Source: JACCTH01 sp035281645
GTDB taxonomy: Bacteria > Actinomycetota > Acidimicrobiia > Spongiisociales > ZC4RG35
Length of the DNA: 64,000 bases
Reading direction: 5' to 3'
Assembly (NCBI GenBank): GCA_035281645.1
Contig: DATEDN010000081.1
Span: 3,787-67,786, forward strand
Made by a program: the position numbers and the translations under genes. This document shows, one piece after another, positions 58,023 to 64,000 of the stretch (the stretch's first letter is position 1; each line of letters opens with the position of its first letter). Under the pieces are notes generated by a model. That model did not search any database, was not told the DNA's origin, and was given only the letters and a program-made list of their open reading frames with translations.

Positions 58023-58045
58023 GGCCGGGGTTAGAAAACCCGGCC
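58023..58045 (+). promoter_or_regulatory. Stable hairpin in front of malate synthase gene
   Basis: GGCCGGGGTT (58023-58032) and AACCCGGCC (58037-58045) pair with one bulged G around an AGAA tetraloop. No T-run follows, so it is not a typical intrinsic terminator. It could shape the leader of the aceB mRNA or end the upstream transcript by other means. Confidence 0.4.
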
Positions 58046-58069
58046 GCATGGAAAGATACGGGGAGAGCT

Positions 58070-59614
58070 ATGAGCACGGTCGAACTTCTCGCTCCCAGCG
58101 CCCCCCTTCTCACCCAGGAAGCGCTGGGATTCATATCGGAGCTCGAAGCGGAGTTCGGTGGCGGCCGCCGCGATTTGCTGGAGGCGCGGAAGCAGCGCCA
58201 ATCCGACCTCGATAGAGGGATAAGACCCGATTTTCTTCCCCAAACCGCCAATGTGCGATCGGGGGAATGGAAGGTGGATCCGGTTCCGCCGGCCCTGTGG
58301 GAACGTAAGGTCGAGATCACCGGTCCGGTGGACCAAAAGATGATGATCAATGCCCTCAATTCGGGGGCCTCCGTCTTCATGGCCGACTTCGAAGATGCGA
58401 CCTCTCCCACTTGGAAAAACGTGGTCGAAGGACAGGAGAACCTCGTTGCCGCGTACGAGAAGCGTCTGCAGCTGACCACGCCCGAGAAGTCGTACCGGCT
58501 GAACGATGAGATCGCGACGCTGGTGGTGCGACCCCGCGGCTGGCATCTCCCCGAGAAGCATTTGTTGATACATGGGGAACCAGTTTCGGCTTCGCTCTTC
58601 GATTTCGGTCTTTATCTGTTTTGGGGCGGCCGGGCCGCTCTCGAAGCAGGTCTCGGTCCATTTCTCTATTTGCCCAAGATCGAGAGCCACCTCGAAGCAC
58701 GCCTCTGGAACGATGTCTTCATCTATGGCCAGGAACGGCTGGGGATGCCAGTGGGGACCGTCAAGGCGACGGTCCTGATCGAAACCATCCTCGCCGCTTT
58801 CGAGATGGACGAGATCCTCTTCGAACTCAAGCAACATTCCGCCGGTCTCAACGCCGGGCGCTGGGACTACATCTTTTCTGTCATCAAGAAAATGCGGAGC
58901 TGGGAGAACCTCGTGTTCCCTGACCGTTCGCAAGTGACGATGACCGTCCCTTTCATGAGGGCGTACACCGATCTTCAGGTGGCGACGTGTCACCGCCGGG
59001 GGGCTCACGCCATCGGGGGGATGGCCGCATTCATTCCCAATCGACGGGATCCCGAAGTCACGGAGCTGGCACTGGCCAAGGTCACTGAGGACAAGAACCG
59101 GGAGGCCGAGCAGGGCTGCGATGGAACCTGGGTGGCGCATCCTGATTTGGTGCCGGTGGCCCGTGCCTGCTTCGACCGGGTGCTTGGCAACCGCCCCAAC
59201 CAGATCGATCGCCAGATCGATCCGACGACGGCACCGGTGAGCGCAGCCGATCTCCTCGACTTCGAGATCGATGGAGGAATTTCAGAAGATGGGGTGAGAT
59301 CGAACATCAAGGTGGGGTTGCTCTACCTGGCATCGTGGCTGCAGGGGACGGGAGCGGTCGCCATCGACAACCTCATGGAAGACGTAGCCACGGCAGAGAT
59401 CGCCCGCAGCCAGATCTGGCAATGGGTCCGCCGTCGAGCCCGCACCGCGGACGGCGCTCTCATTGATCGTGATCTGGTCAATCGGCTCGCCGACGAAGAA
59501 CGCGAGCGCTCGCAAACCGATCTGGCCGACGCTTGGAAAGTCTTCTCCGAAGTCGCCCTCGGTGACGAGTTCATCGACTTTCTGACCATCCCCGCCTACC
59601 AGTTGCTCGACTAA
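58070..59614 (+). CDS. aceB: Malate synthase (AceB/isoform A type)
   Basis: 514-residue cytoplasmic enzyme condensing glyoxylate with acetyl-CoA to malate in the glyoxylate shunt. Motifs of the A-type enzyme are FMADFEDATSPTWKN, VRPRGWHLPEKHLLI, a long conserved LPKIESHLEARLWNDVF (catalytic Glu), GRWDYIFSVIKKMR and AFIPNRRD. Length fits isoform A (about 530), not the 720-residue G type. GGGGAGAG lies just before the ATG as ribosome site. The isocitrate lyase gene follows after 10 bases, so the shunt enzymes form an operon that would let the cell grow on acetate or fatty acids. Confidence 0.94.
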   Translation: MSTVELLAPSAPLLTQEALGFISELEAEFGGGRRDLLEARKQRQSDLDRGIRPDFLPQTANVRSGEWKVDPVPPALWERKVEITGPVDQKMMINALNSGASVFMADFEDATSPTWKNVVEGQENLVAAYEKRLQLTTPEKSYRLNDEIATLVVRPRGWHLPEKHLLIHGEPVSASLFDFGLYLFWGGRAALEAGLGPFLYLPKIESHLEARLWNDVFIYGQERLGMPVGTVKATVLIETILAAFEMDEILFELKQHSAGLNAGRWDYIFSVIKKMRSWENLVFPDRSQVTMTVPFMRAYTDLQVATCHRRGAHAIGGMAAFIPNRRDPEVTELALAKVTEDKNREAEQGCDGTWVAHPDLVPVARACFDRVLGNRPNQIDRQIDPTTAPVSAADLLDFEIDGGISEDGVRSNIKVGLLYLASWLQGTGAVAIDNLMEDVATAEIARSQIWQWVRRRARTADGALIDRDLVNRLADEERERSQTDLADAWKVFSEVALGDEFIDFLTIPAYQLLD

Positions 59615-59619
59615 AGGAG
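59614..59619 (+). promoter_or_regulatory. Strong ribosome-binding site deciding the aceA GTG start
   Basis: AAGGAG with a five-base spacer to GTG 59625. The ATG two bases upstream (59623) is followed at once by TGA, so it cannot start the gene; the RBS therefore serves the GTG. Confidence 0.75.
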
Positions 59620-59624
59620 CTCAT

Positions 59625-60902
59625 GTGAACAATCATCAGGCCGAAATCGATCAGCTGGAGAGGTCCTGGTCGGCCGACAGCCGCTGGAAGGACGTGACCC
59701 GGAACTACCAGGCGGACGATGTGGTTTCGCTGCAAGGCTCCCTGCGCGAGCAGCACACGCTGGCGCAGGCTATGTCGCAAAAACTGTGGCAATTGCTCGG
59801 AGAGAACGACTACATCAACGCCCTCGGCGCGCTGTCCGGGGGCCAGGCCGTGCAAATGGTGAAGGCCGGGCTCAAGGCCATCTATCTCTCGGGATGGCAG
59901 GTGGCGGGGGAGAGCAATCTGGCCGAGCAGGTCTACCCGGATCAATCGCTCTACCCGGCGAATTCGGCCCCGGCCCTGGTGCGGCGCATCAACAATGCAC
60001 TCCGCCGGGCCGATCAGATCCATTGGGCCGAAGGTGACGAGTCCTTTGACTGGTTCGTGCCCATCGTCGCCGATGCCGAGGCCGGATTCGGTGGCGCCCT
60101 AAACGTTTTCGAACTGACGAAGGCGTTCATCGAAGCGGGAGCGGCTGGGATTCACCTCGAGGATCAGCTCGCGGCTGAAAAGAAGTGCGGACACATGGGA
60201 GGCAAGGTGCTGGTACCTACCAGCCAGCACATTCGCAGCCTGCAGGCCGCCCGGCTGGCAGCCGACGTGATGGATGTTCCGACGATCATCGTCGCCCGCA
60301 CCGATGCCAATGGCGCCAACCTGTTGACGTCCGATGTCGATCCATCGGATCAGGAATTCGTTACGGGAGAGCGCACACAGGAAGGATTCTTCCGGGTTCG
60401 CCCCGGCCTCGACCAAGCCATTTCCCGCGCCCTGAGCTACGCGCCTTATTCGGATCTGCTCTGGTGCGAGACGGCCAAGCCTGATCTCGAGGAGGCGGCC
60501 CGTTTCGCCGAGGCTGTGCACGAGAAATTCCCGGGCAAGTTCCTCGCCTACAACTGCTCTCCCTCCTTCAACTGGAGAAAACATCTAGGAGAAGCCGAGA
60601 TCGCCGGGTTTCAGAAAGAGCTAGGGGCACTGGGCTATCGGTTCCAGTTCATCACCCTGGCGGGCTTCCATGCCCTCAACGCCAGCATGTTCGAGCTGGC
60701 CCGGGGGTATGCGGCCGCCGGGATGCCGGCCTATGTGGAGCTCCAGGAACGAGAGTTCTCGATGGAGGCTGACGGATACAGCGCCACCCGTCATCAGCGC
60801 GAAGTGGGGGCGGGCTACTTCGACCGGGTGTCTCAAATCGTGAGCGGAGGCGCCGGGTCGACCCTGGCTCTCAGAGGCAGCACCGAAGAGGAACAGTTCT
60901 GA
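59625..60902 (+). CDS. aceA: Isocitrate lyase
   Basis: 425-residue cytoplasmic lyase splitting isocitrate into succinate and glyoxylate. The catalytic loop KKCGHMGGKVLVPTSQH holds the active Cys. Other signatures are ADAEAGFGGALNVFELTKAFIEAGAAGIHLEDQ, IVARTDANGANLLTSD, CETAKPDLEEA and YNCSPSFNWRKHL. Length matches the short bacterial class. Start GTG with a strong RBS. It is operonic with malate synthase. A likely promoter and Rrf2-type gene begin 68 bases downstream, so the transcript probably ends near its stop. Confidence 0.95.
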   Translation: MNNHQAEIDQLERSWSADSRWKDVTRNYQADDVVSLQGSLREQHTLAQAMSQKLWQLLGENDYINALGALSGGQAVQMVKAGLKAIYLSGWQVAGESNLAEQVYPDQSLYPANSAPALVRRINNALRRADQIHWAEGDESFDWFVPIVADAEAGFGGALNVFELTKAFIEAGAAGIHLEDQLAAEKKCGHMGGKVLVPTSQHIRSLQAARLAADVMDVPTIIVARTDANGANLLTSDVDPSDQEFVTGERTQEGFFRVRPGLDQAISRALSYAPYSDLLWCETAKPDLEEAARFAEAVHEKFPGKFLAYNCSPSFNWRKHLGEAEIAGFQKELGALGYRFQFITLAGFHALNASMFELARGYAAAGMPAYVELQEREFSMEADGYSATRHQREVGAGYFDRVSQIVSGGAGSTLALRGSTEEEQF

Positions 60903-60934
60903 GTTAGGACGTCCAGCCGGTGCGATTCTGGTCC

Positions 60935-60970
60935 TTGACGACAATTCCTAAGTTCCGTAGTATGGAACTA
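60935..60970 (+). promoter_or_regulatory. Leaderless promoter with overlapping Rrf2-type operator
   Basis: -35 TTGACG (60935-60940), 17-base spacer, -10 TAGTAT (60958-60963), then six bases to the ATG at 60970. A perfect inverted repeat AGTTCC-N7-GGAACT (60951-60969) covers the -10 and the initiation region. A dimeric repressor there would shut the promoter; the encoded Rrf2 protein is the natural candidate (autoregulation). Confidence 0.8.
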
Positions 60971-61380
60971 TGAAATTGGCCCTGAACCGTCGCACAGATC
61001 TGGCGCTGTTGGCCATGCGTCATTTGTCCCGACAGGAGGAGCCCTTGAGTGGGGCTGCCTTGGCGGAGGCGATCGGCACCACGGTGACCTTCCTACCGCA
61101 GGTGATGGCTCCGCTGATCAAGGGCGGCTGGGTGGCATCGGATCGTGGACCCGGGGGGGGATACCGCCTGACCGAGCAGGCGAGGAGTGCCCACCTCCTG
61201 GAAGTGATCGAGGCCACCGAGGGTCCATCCGAGGACGGACGTTGCGTCATGCGCGACGGTCCCTGTCCCGGCAGCCCCTCATGTCCGATCCACGCGGTGT
61301 GGATGGAGGCTCGACAGGTCCTGACGGACGGGTTTCGGGGAATTCCTGCGTATTCGGTGACAGAAGGATCAAGGAGATGA
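60970..61380 (+). CDS. Rrf2 family regulator, candidate Fe-S NO sensor
   Basis: 136-residue winged-helix repressor of the Rrf2 family. HTH segment ALAEAIGTTVTFLPQVMAPLIKGGWV and wing GPGGGYRL precede a cluster-type loop with Cys92, Cys99 and Cys105 (C-x6-C-x5-C). The spacing is intermediate between the C-x8-C-x5-C of NsrR and the C-x5-C-x5-C of IscR, so a [2Fe-2S] or [4Fe-4S] cluster is plausible. The stop overlaps the nitrite reductase start by ATGA, supporting an NsrR-like role in nitric-oxide-responsive control of that enzyme. Confidence 0.87.
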   Translation: MKLALNRRTDLALLAMRHLSRQEEPLSGAALAEAIGTTVTFLPQVMAPLIKGGWVASDRGPGGGYRLTEQARSAHLLEVIEATEGPSEDGRCVMRDGPCPGSPSCPIHAVWMEARQVLTDGFRGIPAYSVTEGSRR

Positions 61381-62960
61381 CACAAACCATTACCCGGAGG
61401 CGAGATCAGGAGGCGGATCACATTCCGGCTCATCCTCACTATCTGCTCGGGACTCTCATCACCCTCGGCATCGTGGCCACGCTTGTCGCGGTAGGCCTCG
61501 CGATCGCCTCGCTCATGATCACGGCCAATCGCAACTCGGTCGATGACGCACTGGTCGCGGGCAAGGTCGACACATATCTACAAACGACGCGAGCATCGAG
61601 CTCGGTAGGGGATGTCCTCCCCGAGCTGGTTCCGAAGGATCAGCTTGTGCCGACGCCAGATGAAGAGGTCAACGTGGCGGTGGCGCCCAGCATGCCTCCG
61701 GCTGCAACTCGGACTACTCCCGCCTTTGTTGACGTCCACTTCGAAGTAGTCGAGGGCATTTCGGCCATCGACCCCGCCAGTGGGGTCGAAACGGAAACCT
61801 GGGGCTATCGGCTCCTAGATGGGTCCGAGCAAATCGTCAACGGCACCCCGGGGCCGGTGATCCGAGCAAGAGTGGGCGACGTGCTGCGGTTCACCATTAC
61901 CAACCCTGACACCAACACCAACCCCCACAACGTCGACTTCCACGCGGTGACCGGACAGGGAGGAGGTGCGGAGGCGACGACGGTCGCGCCGGGTGAGACC
62001 AAGACCATCGAAGCACGCCTGCTCTATCCCGGTTTCTTCATGTATCACTGCGCATACGGCGACATCCCCGCCCACATCTCCCACGGAATGTTCGGAGGGA
62101 TCTTGGTGGATCCCGCCACTCCGCTCCCCGCGGTGGAACATGAGTGGTACATGGTCCAATCGGAGTACTACACCGCCGGCGACGAACCGGGCGTAGTCGC
62201 CTTCGACCGCCAAGCGGTCACCGACGAGACCCCGACGTTCGTTGTCTTCAACGGCGCCCGCGGCACCTTGACCGGCGACAACGCCCTGCAGATGATTGTC
62301 GGGGAAAGGGCCCGCATCTATTTCATCAACGCCGGGTTAAACCTGACTTCCAACTTCCATCCCATCGGCTCGCATTGGGACGTGGTCTATCCGGAGGCAG
62401 CCCTGCTGGCCAATCCGATCCGGGGCTCGCAGACGACCTTGGTTCCGGCCGGCGGTGGCACTGTTGTCGAGCTCATCGGACAAGTTCCCTCCACCATCGT
62501 CCTCGTCGACCATGCCCTGGCGAGAGCGGTCGACAAGGGCGCTATCGGCCAGATCGTGGTGAGCGGCGAGGCGAATCCGGAGATCTTCGAAGCGATGAGC
62601 GAGGGCGAAGGCGCCCCCACCGAGACCACGGCCGGTCACGCCATGGGTCCGGCCGACAGCGTTTCCATCGTCCCCGGGGCATTCAACGCCCAGGATTTGG
62701 GGGCGGCCGATGAATTCGCCGACACCGAGGATCCGGCCGACTATTCCAAGAACGTCCTGACGGTCAACGTTGGCACCACTGTCACCTGGACCAACGACGA
62801 CAACCAGTTGCATACGGTGACGGCGGCCGATGGGTCCTTCGACTCCGGCTTCCTCGAGCCCGGCGCCTCTTTCTCCCACACCTTCACCGACGCGGGGGAC
62901 TTCGAATACTTCTGCTTGCCCCATCCCTGGATGCGGGCTCGGGTTGTGGTGGAGCCCTAG
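61377..62960 (+). CDS. nirK: Membrane-anchored copper nitrite reductase with C-terminal cupredoxin
   Basis: 527-residue NirK-type enzyme reducing nitrite to NO outside the membrane. An N-terminal helix (about residues 25-50) anchors it. Domain 1 has the type 1 and type 2 copper ligands HNVDFHA (His184, Asp187, His189), YHC (Cys225) and HISHGM. Domain 2 holds NFHPIGSHWD for the other type 2 ligand region. The final 100 residues are a second plastocyanin-like domain (QLHTVTA, FEYFCLPHPWM ligands) that could feed electrons. Starts at the ATG overlapping the Rrf2 gene, with GAAGGA eight bases ahead. Gene product identity is strong; nitrite versus related multicopper activity needs the ligand set above. 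Confidence 0.88.
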   Translation: MTQTITRRRDQEADHIPAHPHYLLGTLITLGIVATLVAVGLAIASLMITANRNSVDDALVAGKVDTYLQTTRASSSVGDVLPELVPKDQLVPTPDEEVNVAVAPSMPPAATRTTPAFVDVHFEVVEGISAIDPASGVETETWGYRLLDGSEQIVNGTPGPVIRARVGDVLRFTITNPDTNTNPHNVDFHAVTGQGGGAEATTVAPGETKTIEARLLYPGFFMYHCAYGDIPAHISHGMFGGILVDPATPLPAVEHEWYMVQSEYYTAGDEPGVVAFDRQAVTDETPTFVVFNGARGTLTGDNALQMIVGERARIYFINAGLNLTSNFHPIGSHWDVVYPEAALLANPIRGSQTTLVPAGGGTVVELIGQVPSTIVLVDHALARAVDKGAIGQIVVSGEANPEIFEAMSEGEGAPTETTAGHAMGPADSVSIVPGAFNAQDLGAADEFADTEDPADYSKNVLTVNVGTTVTWTNDDNQLHTVTAADGSFDSGFLEPGASFSHTFTDAGDFEYFCLPHPWMRARVVVEP

Positions 62961-62973
62961 AGCCCCGCTCAAC

Positions 62974-64000
62974 CTAGGGCGGGCGACCGCTGGTGGTGTA
63001 GCGATGCCCGAGCGGTGAGATCCAGAGATGATCACCCCTCGGCAAAGGTGAATGTCGCCACCCAAGCCGGTGCCGGCAACGATGATGGCGACGACAGAGG
63101 GGAACCAGGTTGCACTCACAGCTCGGACCCCGCTCCGACCACTGCAAACGGTGGTCCAAGTCACAGTCAGCCGAGGGTCTGCGACAACCGGGGAAGATGC
63201 AGGTGGGATTTCTTGCCTCCACCAATCGTCTCGTCTCCTCCCGAGGTCTTCTCCGGGTCACCCCGGTGTGGACCGGGATCCCGGTCTCGGGATCGGTGAC
63301 CGTCCACGACCAGGGGCAGTGCCTTTGCTCTCTTGCCACCTGGCGGGCGATGTCGGAGATCACCGGCCCCATTCCCGAAAGCTCTCCGGGGGCCTCGGTA
63401 AGACCGGCCAGGGTTTCGATGTCGACTCGGAGTTCGACCGAACCTCCCGGAGCGGAGGTTTCAGCACCTTGTTCCTCTCCCAAGAGCAGCTCCAAGAGCA
63501 GATCGGCGCGGATCTGGTCCATGGTCCGCTCCTCGCCTTTCCGTTTCAACTTCCGGGCCAGGCGGGTGAGCCGGCGGTAGGCGGCCTCGGCCCGGTCGGG
63601 GGGGAGGTCTCTCCCTTCCAGGGTGGCGGTCCCGAACTCGTTTCCCCGGACCTCCACATAACGGTTCCGCACCGCCTCCCCATAACGAAGCTTGGCTTCT
63701 TCGGGATCGGCCAGATAACAGAGCCGTTGGGTCCGGACCCGGATCTGGGAGGCGGTGAGATTCTCCGCCTCGATGATCACCTGTGAGAGCACCCTGGCCT
63801 GATCGGGGTCGGGGAGATGACAGGTACGGTCGATCAGCACCCCGGCCCGGTAGAGGTCAAGCTTTCCCCGCAAAAGAGCCTCGAAGACCGACTGCGTCCG
63901 TTCCAAGCCCAGGGCCCGGGTGACCTCGCCCTGGGCGGCCCGGGTGGAGAGATGGAGGGCGGCCCCAAGCTCGGTGGTGACAAAGAAGGCCGCCTCCTGG
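62974..64000 (-). CDS. DUF222 / HNH endonuclease domain protein, 5' end outside window
   Basis: The frame is open to the right edge, so the N-terminus is missing; at least 341 residues are visible. The upstream part (TELGAALHLSTRAAQGEVTRAL ... AYRRLTRLARKL) is DUF222, the 13E12-repeat-type helical region of actinobacteria. The C-terminal part is an HNH nuclease domain: CIFPGCRRPSADCDLDHRLQWSERGPSCECNLVPLCRRHH. The Cys pairs bind zinc and DLDH with the later HH forms the catalytic core. These genes occur in many copies in actinobacteria and may be mobile or defensive. Here it lies 13 bases from the stop of nirK, convergent. Confidence 0.85.
   Translation of the reverse strand, partial: QEAAFFVTTELGAALHLSTRAAQGEVTRALGLERTQSVFEALLRGKLDLYRAGVLIDRTCHLPDPDQARVLSQVIIEAENLTASQIRVRTQRLCYLADPEEAKLRYGEAVRNRYVEVRGNEFGTATLEGRDLPPDRAEAAYRRLTRLARKLKRKGEERTMDQIRADLLLELLLGEEQGAETSAPGGSVELRVDIETLAGLTEAPGELSGMGPVISDIARQVAREQRHCPWSWTVTDPETGIPVHTGVTRRRPREETRRLVEARNPTCIFPGCRRPSADCDLDHRLQWSERGPSCECNLVPLCRRHHRCRHRLGWRHSPLPRGDHLWISPLGHRYTTSGRPP

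Noticed and set aside
62944..62964. CCCGC...GCGGG hairpin between nirK and the DUF222 gene as a bidirectional terminator
   Set aside because: A five-pair stem with a ten-base loop and no T-runs on either strand is too weak to call.

Overview
This window is a high-GC chromosomal segment that is almost entirely coding. It carries about 50 protein genes, no rRNA or tRNA that I can see, and no gene-free stretch longer than about 130 bases. The gene set points to an actinobacterium (Actinomycetota), perhaps an Acidimicrobiia-type lineage. The evidence is coenzyme F420 biosynthesis (cofG/cofH), an F420-type PPOX protein, a split imuA'-imuB / dnaE2 mutasome with TCGAAC-N4-GTTCGA LexA boxes, a DUF222-HNH protein, an AbiEi/DUF559 protein, and a pepR/dapB ... 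dapA/rnj/ftsK neighbourhood. At ten genes a TANNNT hexamer ends exactly seven bases before the start codon, which is the signature of leaderless transcripts. The class-level assignment is uncertain.

Layout. 1-8 kb: partial MFS permease, quinone-type oxidoreductase, Fpg-family glycosylase, DUF456 protein, a membrane-anchored sulfite-oxidase-like molybdoenzyme, the SOS genes imuA'-imuB, a PlsC acyltransferase and 5-formyl-THF cyclo-ligase. 8-15 kb: PPOX protein, purine nucleoside phosphorylase, L,D-transpeptidase, a two-gene heterodimeric ABC exporter, a metallo-hydrolase and dodecin. 15-19 kb: dnaE2, with a LexA box on its start codon and a palindromic repeat inserted in frame, and a transglycosylase-like protein lacking its catalytic Glu. 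19-23 kb: an AroQ/hydrolase fusion, a lipoprotein, an ABC exporter and a Usp protein. 23-28 kb: flavin reductase, SDR, cofG and an N-terminally extended cofH. 28-38 kb: DUF4032, CorA, Lhr helicase, HD-GYP, crotonase, BtpA, a DinB-like protein and a LOG protein. 38-45 kb: tandem dynamin-like GTPases and an AAA+/VWA pair. 45-54 kb: M16 peptidase, dapB, cyclophilin, an inverted-repeat-bounded AbiEi/DUF559 cassette, thioredoxin-TPR, dapA, RNase J and FtsK. 54-61 kb: a 2-oxoacid dehydrogenase E1a-E1b-E2 operon, malate synthase and isocitrate lyase. 61-64 kb: an Rrf2 regulator with a copper nitrite reductase, and a DUF222-HNH gene running off the edge.

How the genes work together. Two LexA-controlled loci, 10.7 kb apart, together encode the ImuA'/ImuB/DnaE2 mutagenic polymerase. 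cofG and cofH make the deazaflavin FO for F420, and F420-type oxidoreductases lie nearby. dapB and dapA supply diaminopimelate for the wall, alongside an L,D-transpeptidase. The 2-oxoacid dehydrogenase and the complete glyoxylate shunt form a central-carbon block. The Rrf2-nirK pair looks like a nitric-oxide or redox-responsive nitrite reduction unit.

The most unusual item is a 1.04-kb element at 47659-48702. It is a single AbiEi/DUF559 nuclease-like gene bounded by 51-bp inverted repeats that each fold into a hairpin. It sits between two co-directional genes that would be 6 bases apart without it. Also striking are the LexA box on the dnaE2 start codon, the palindromic insertion inside DnaE2, the leaderless promoters, and the frequent sharing of a CTAG tetranucleotide by the stop codons of convergent genes.
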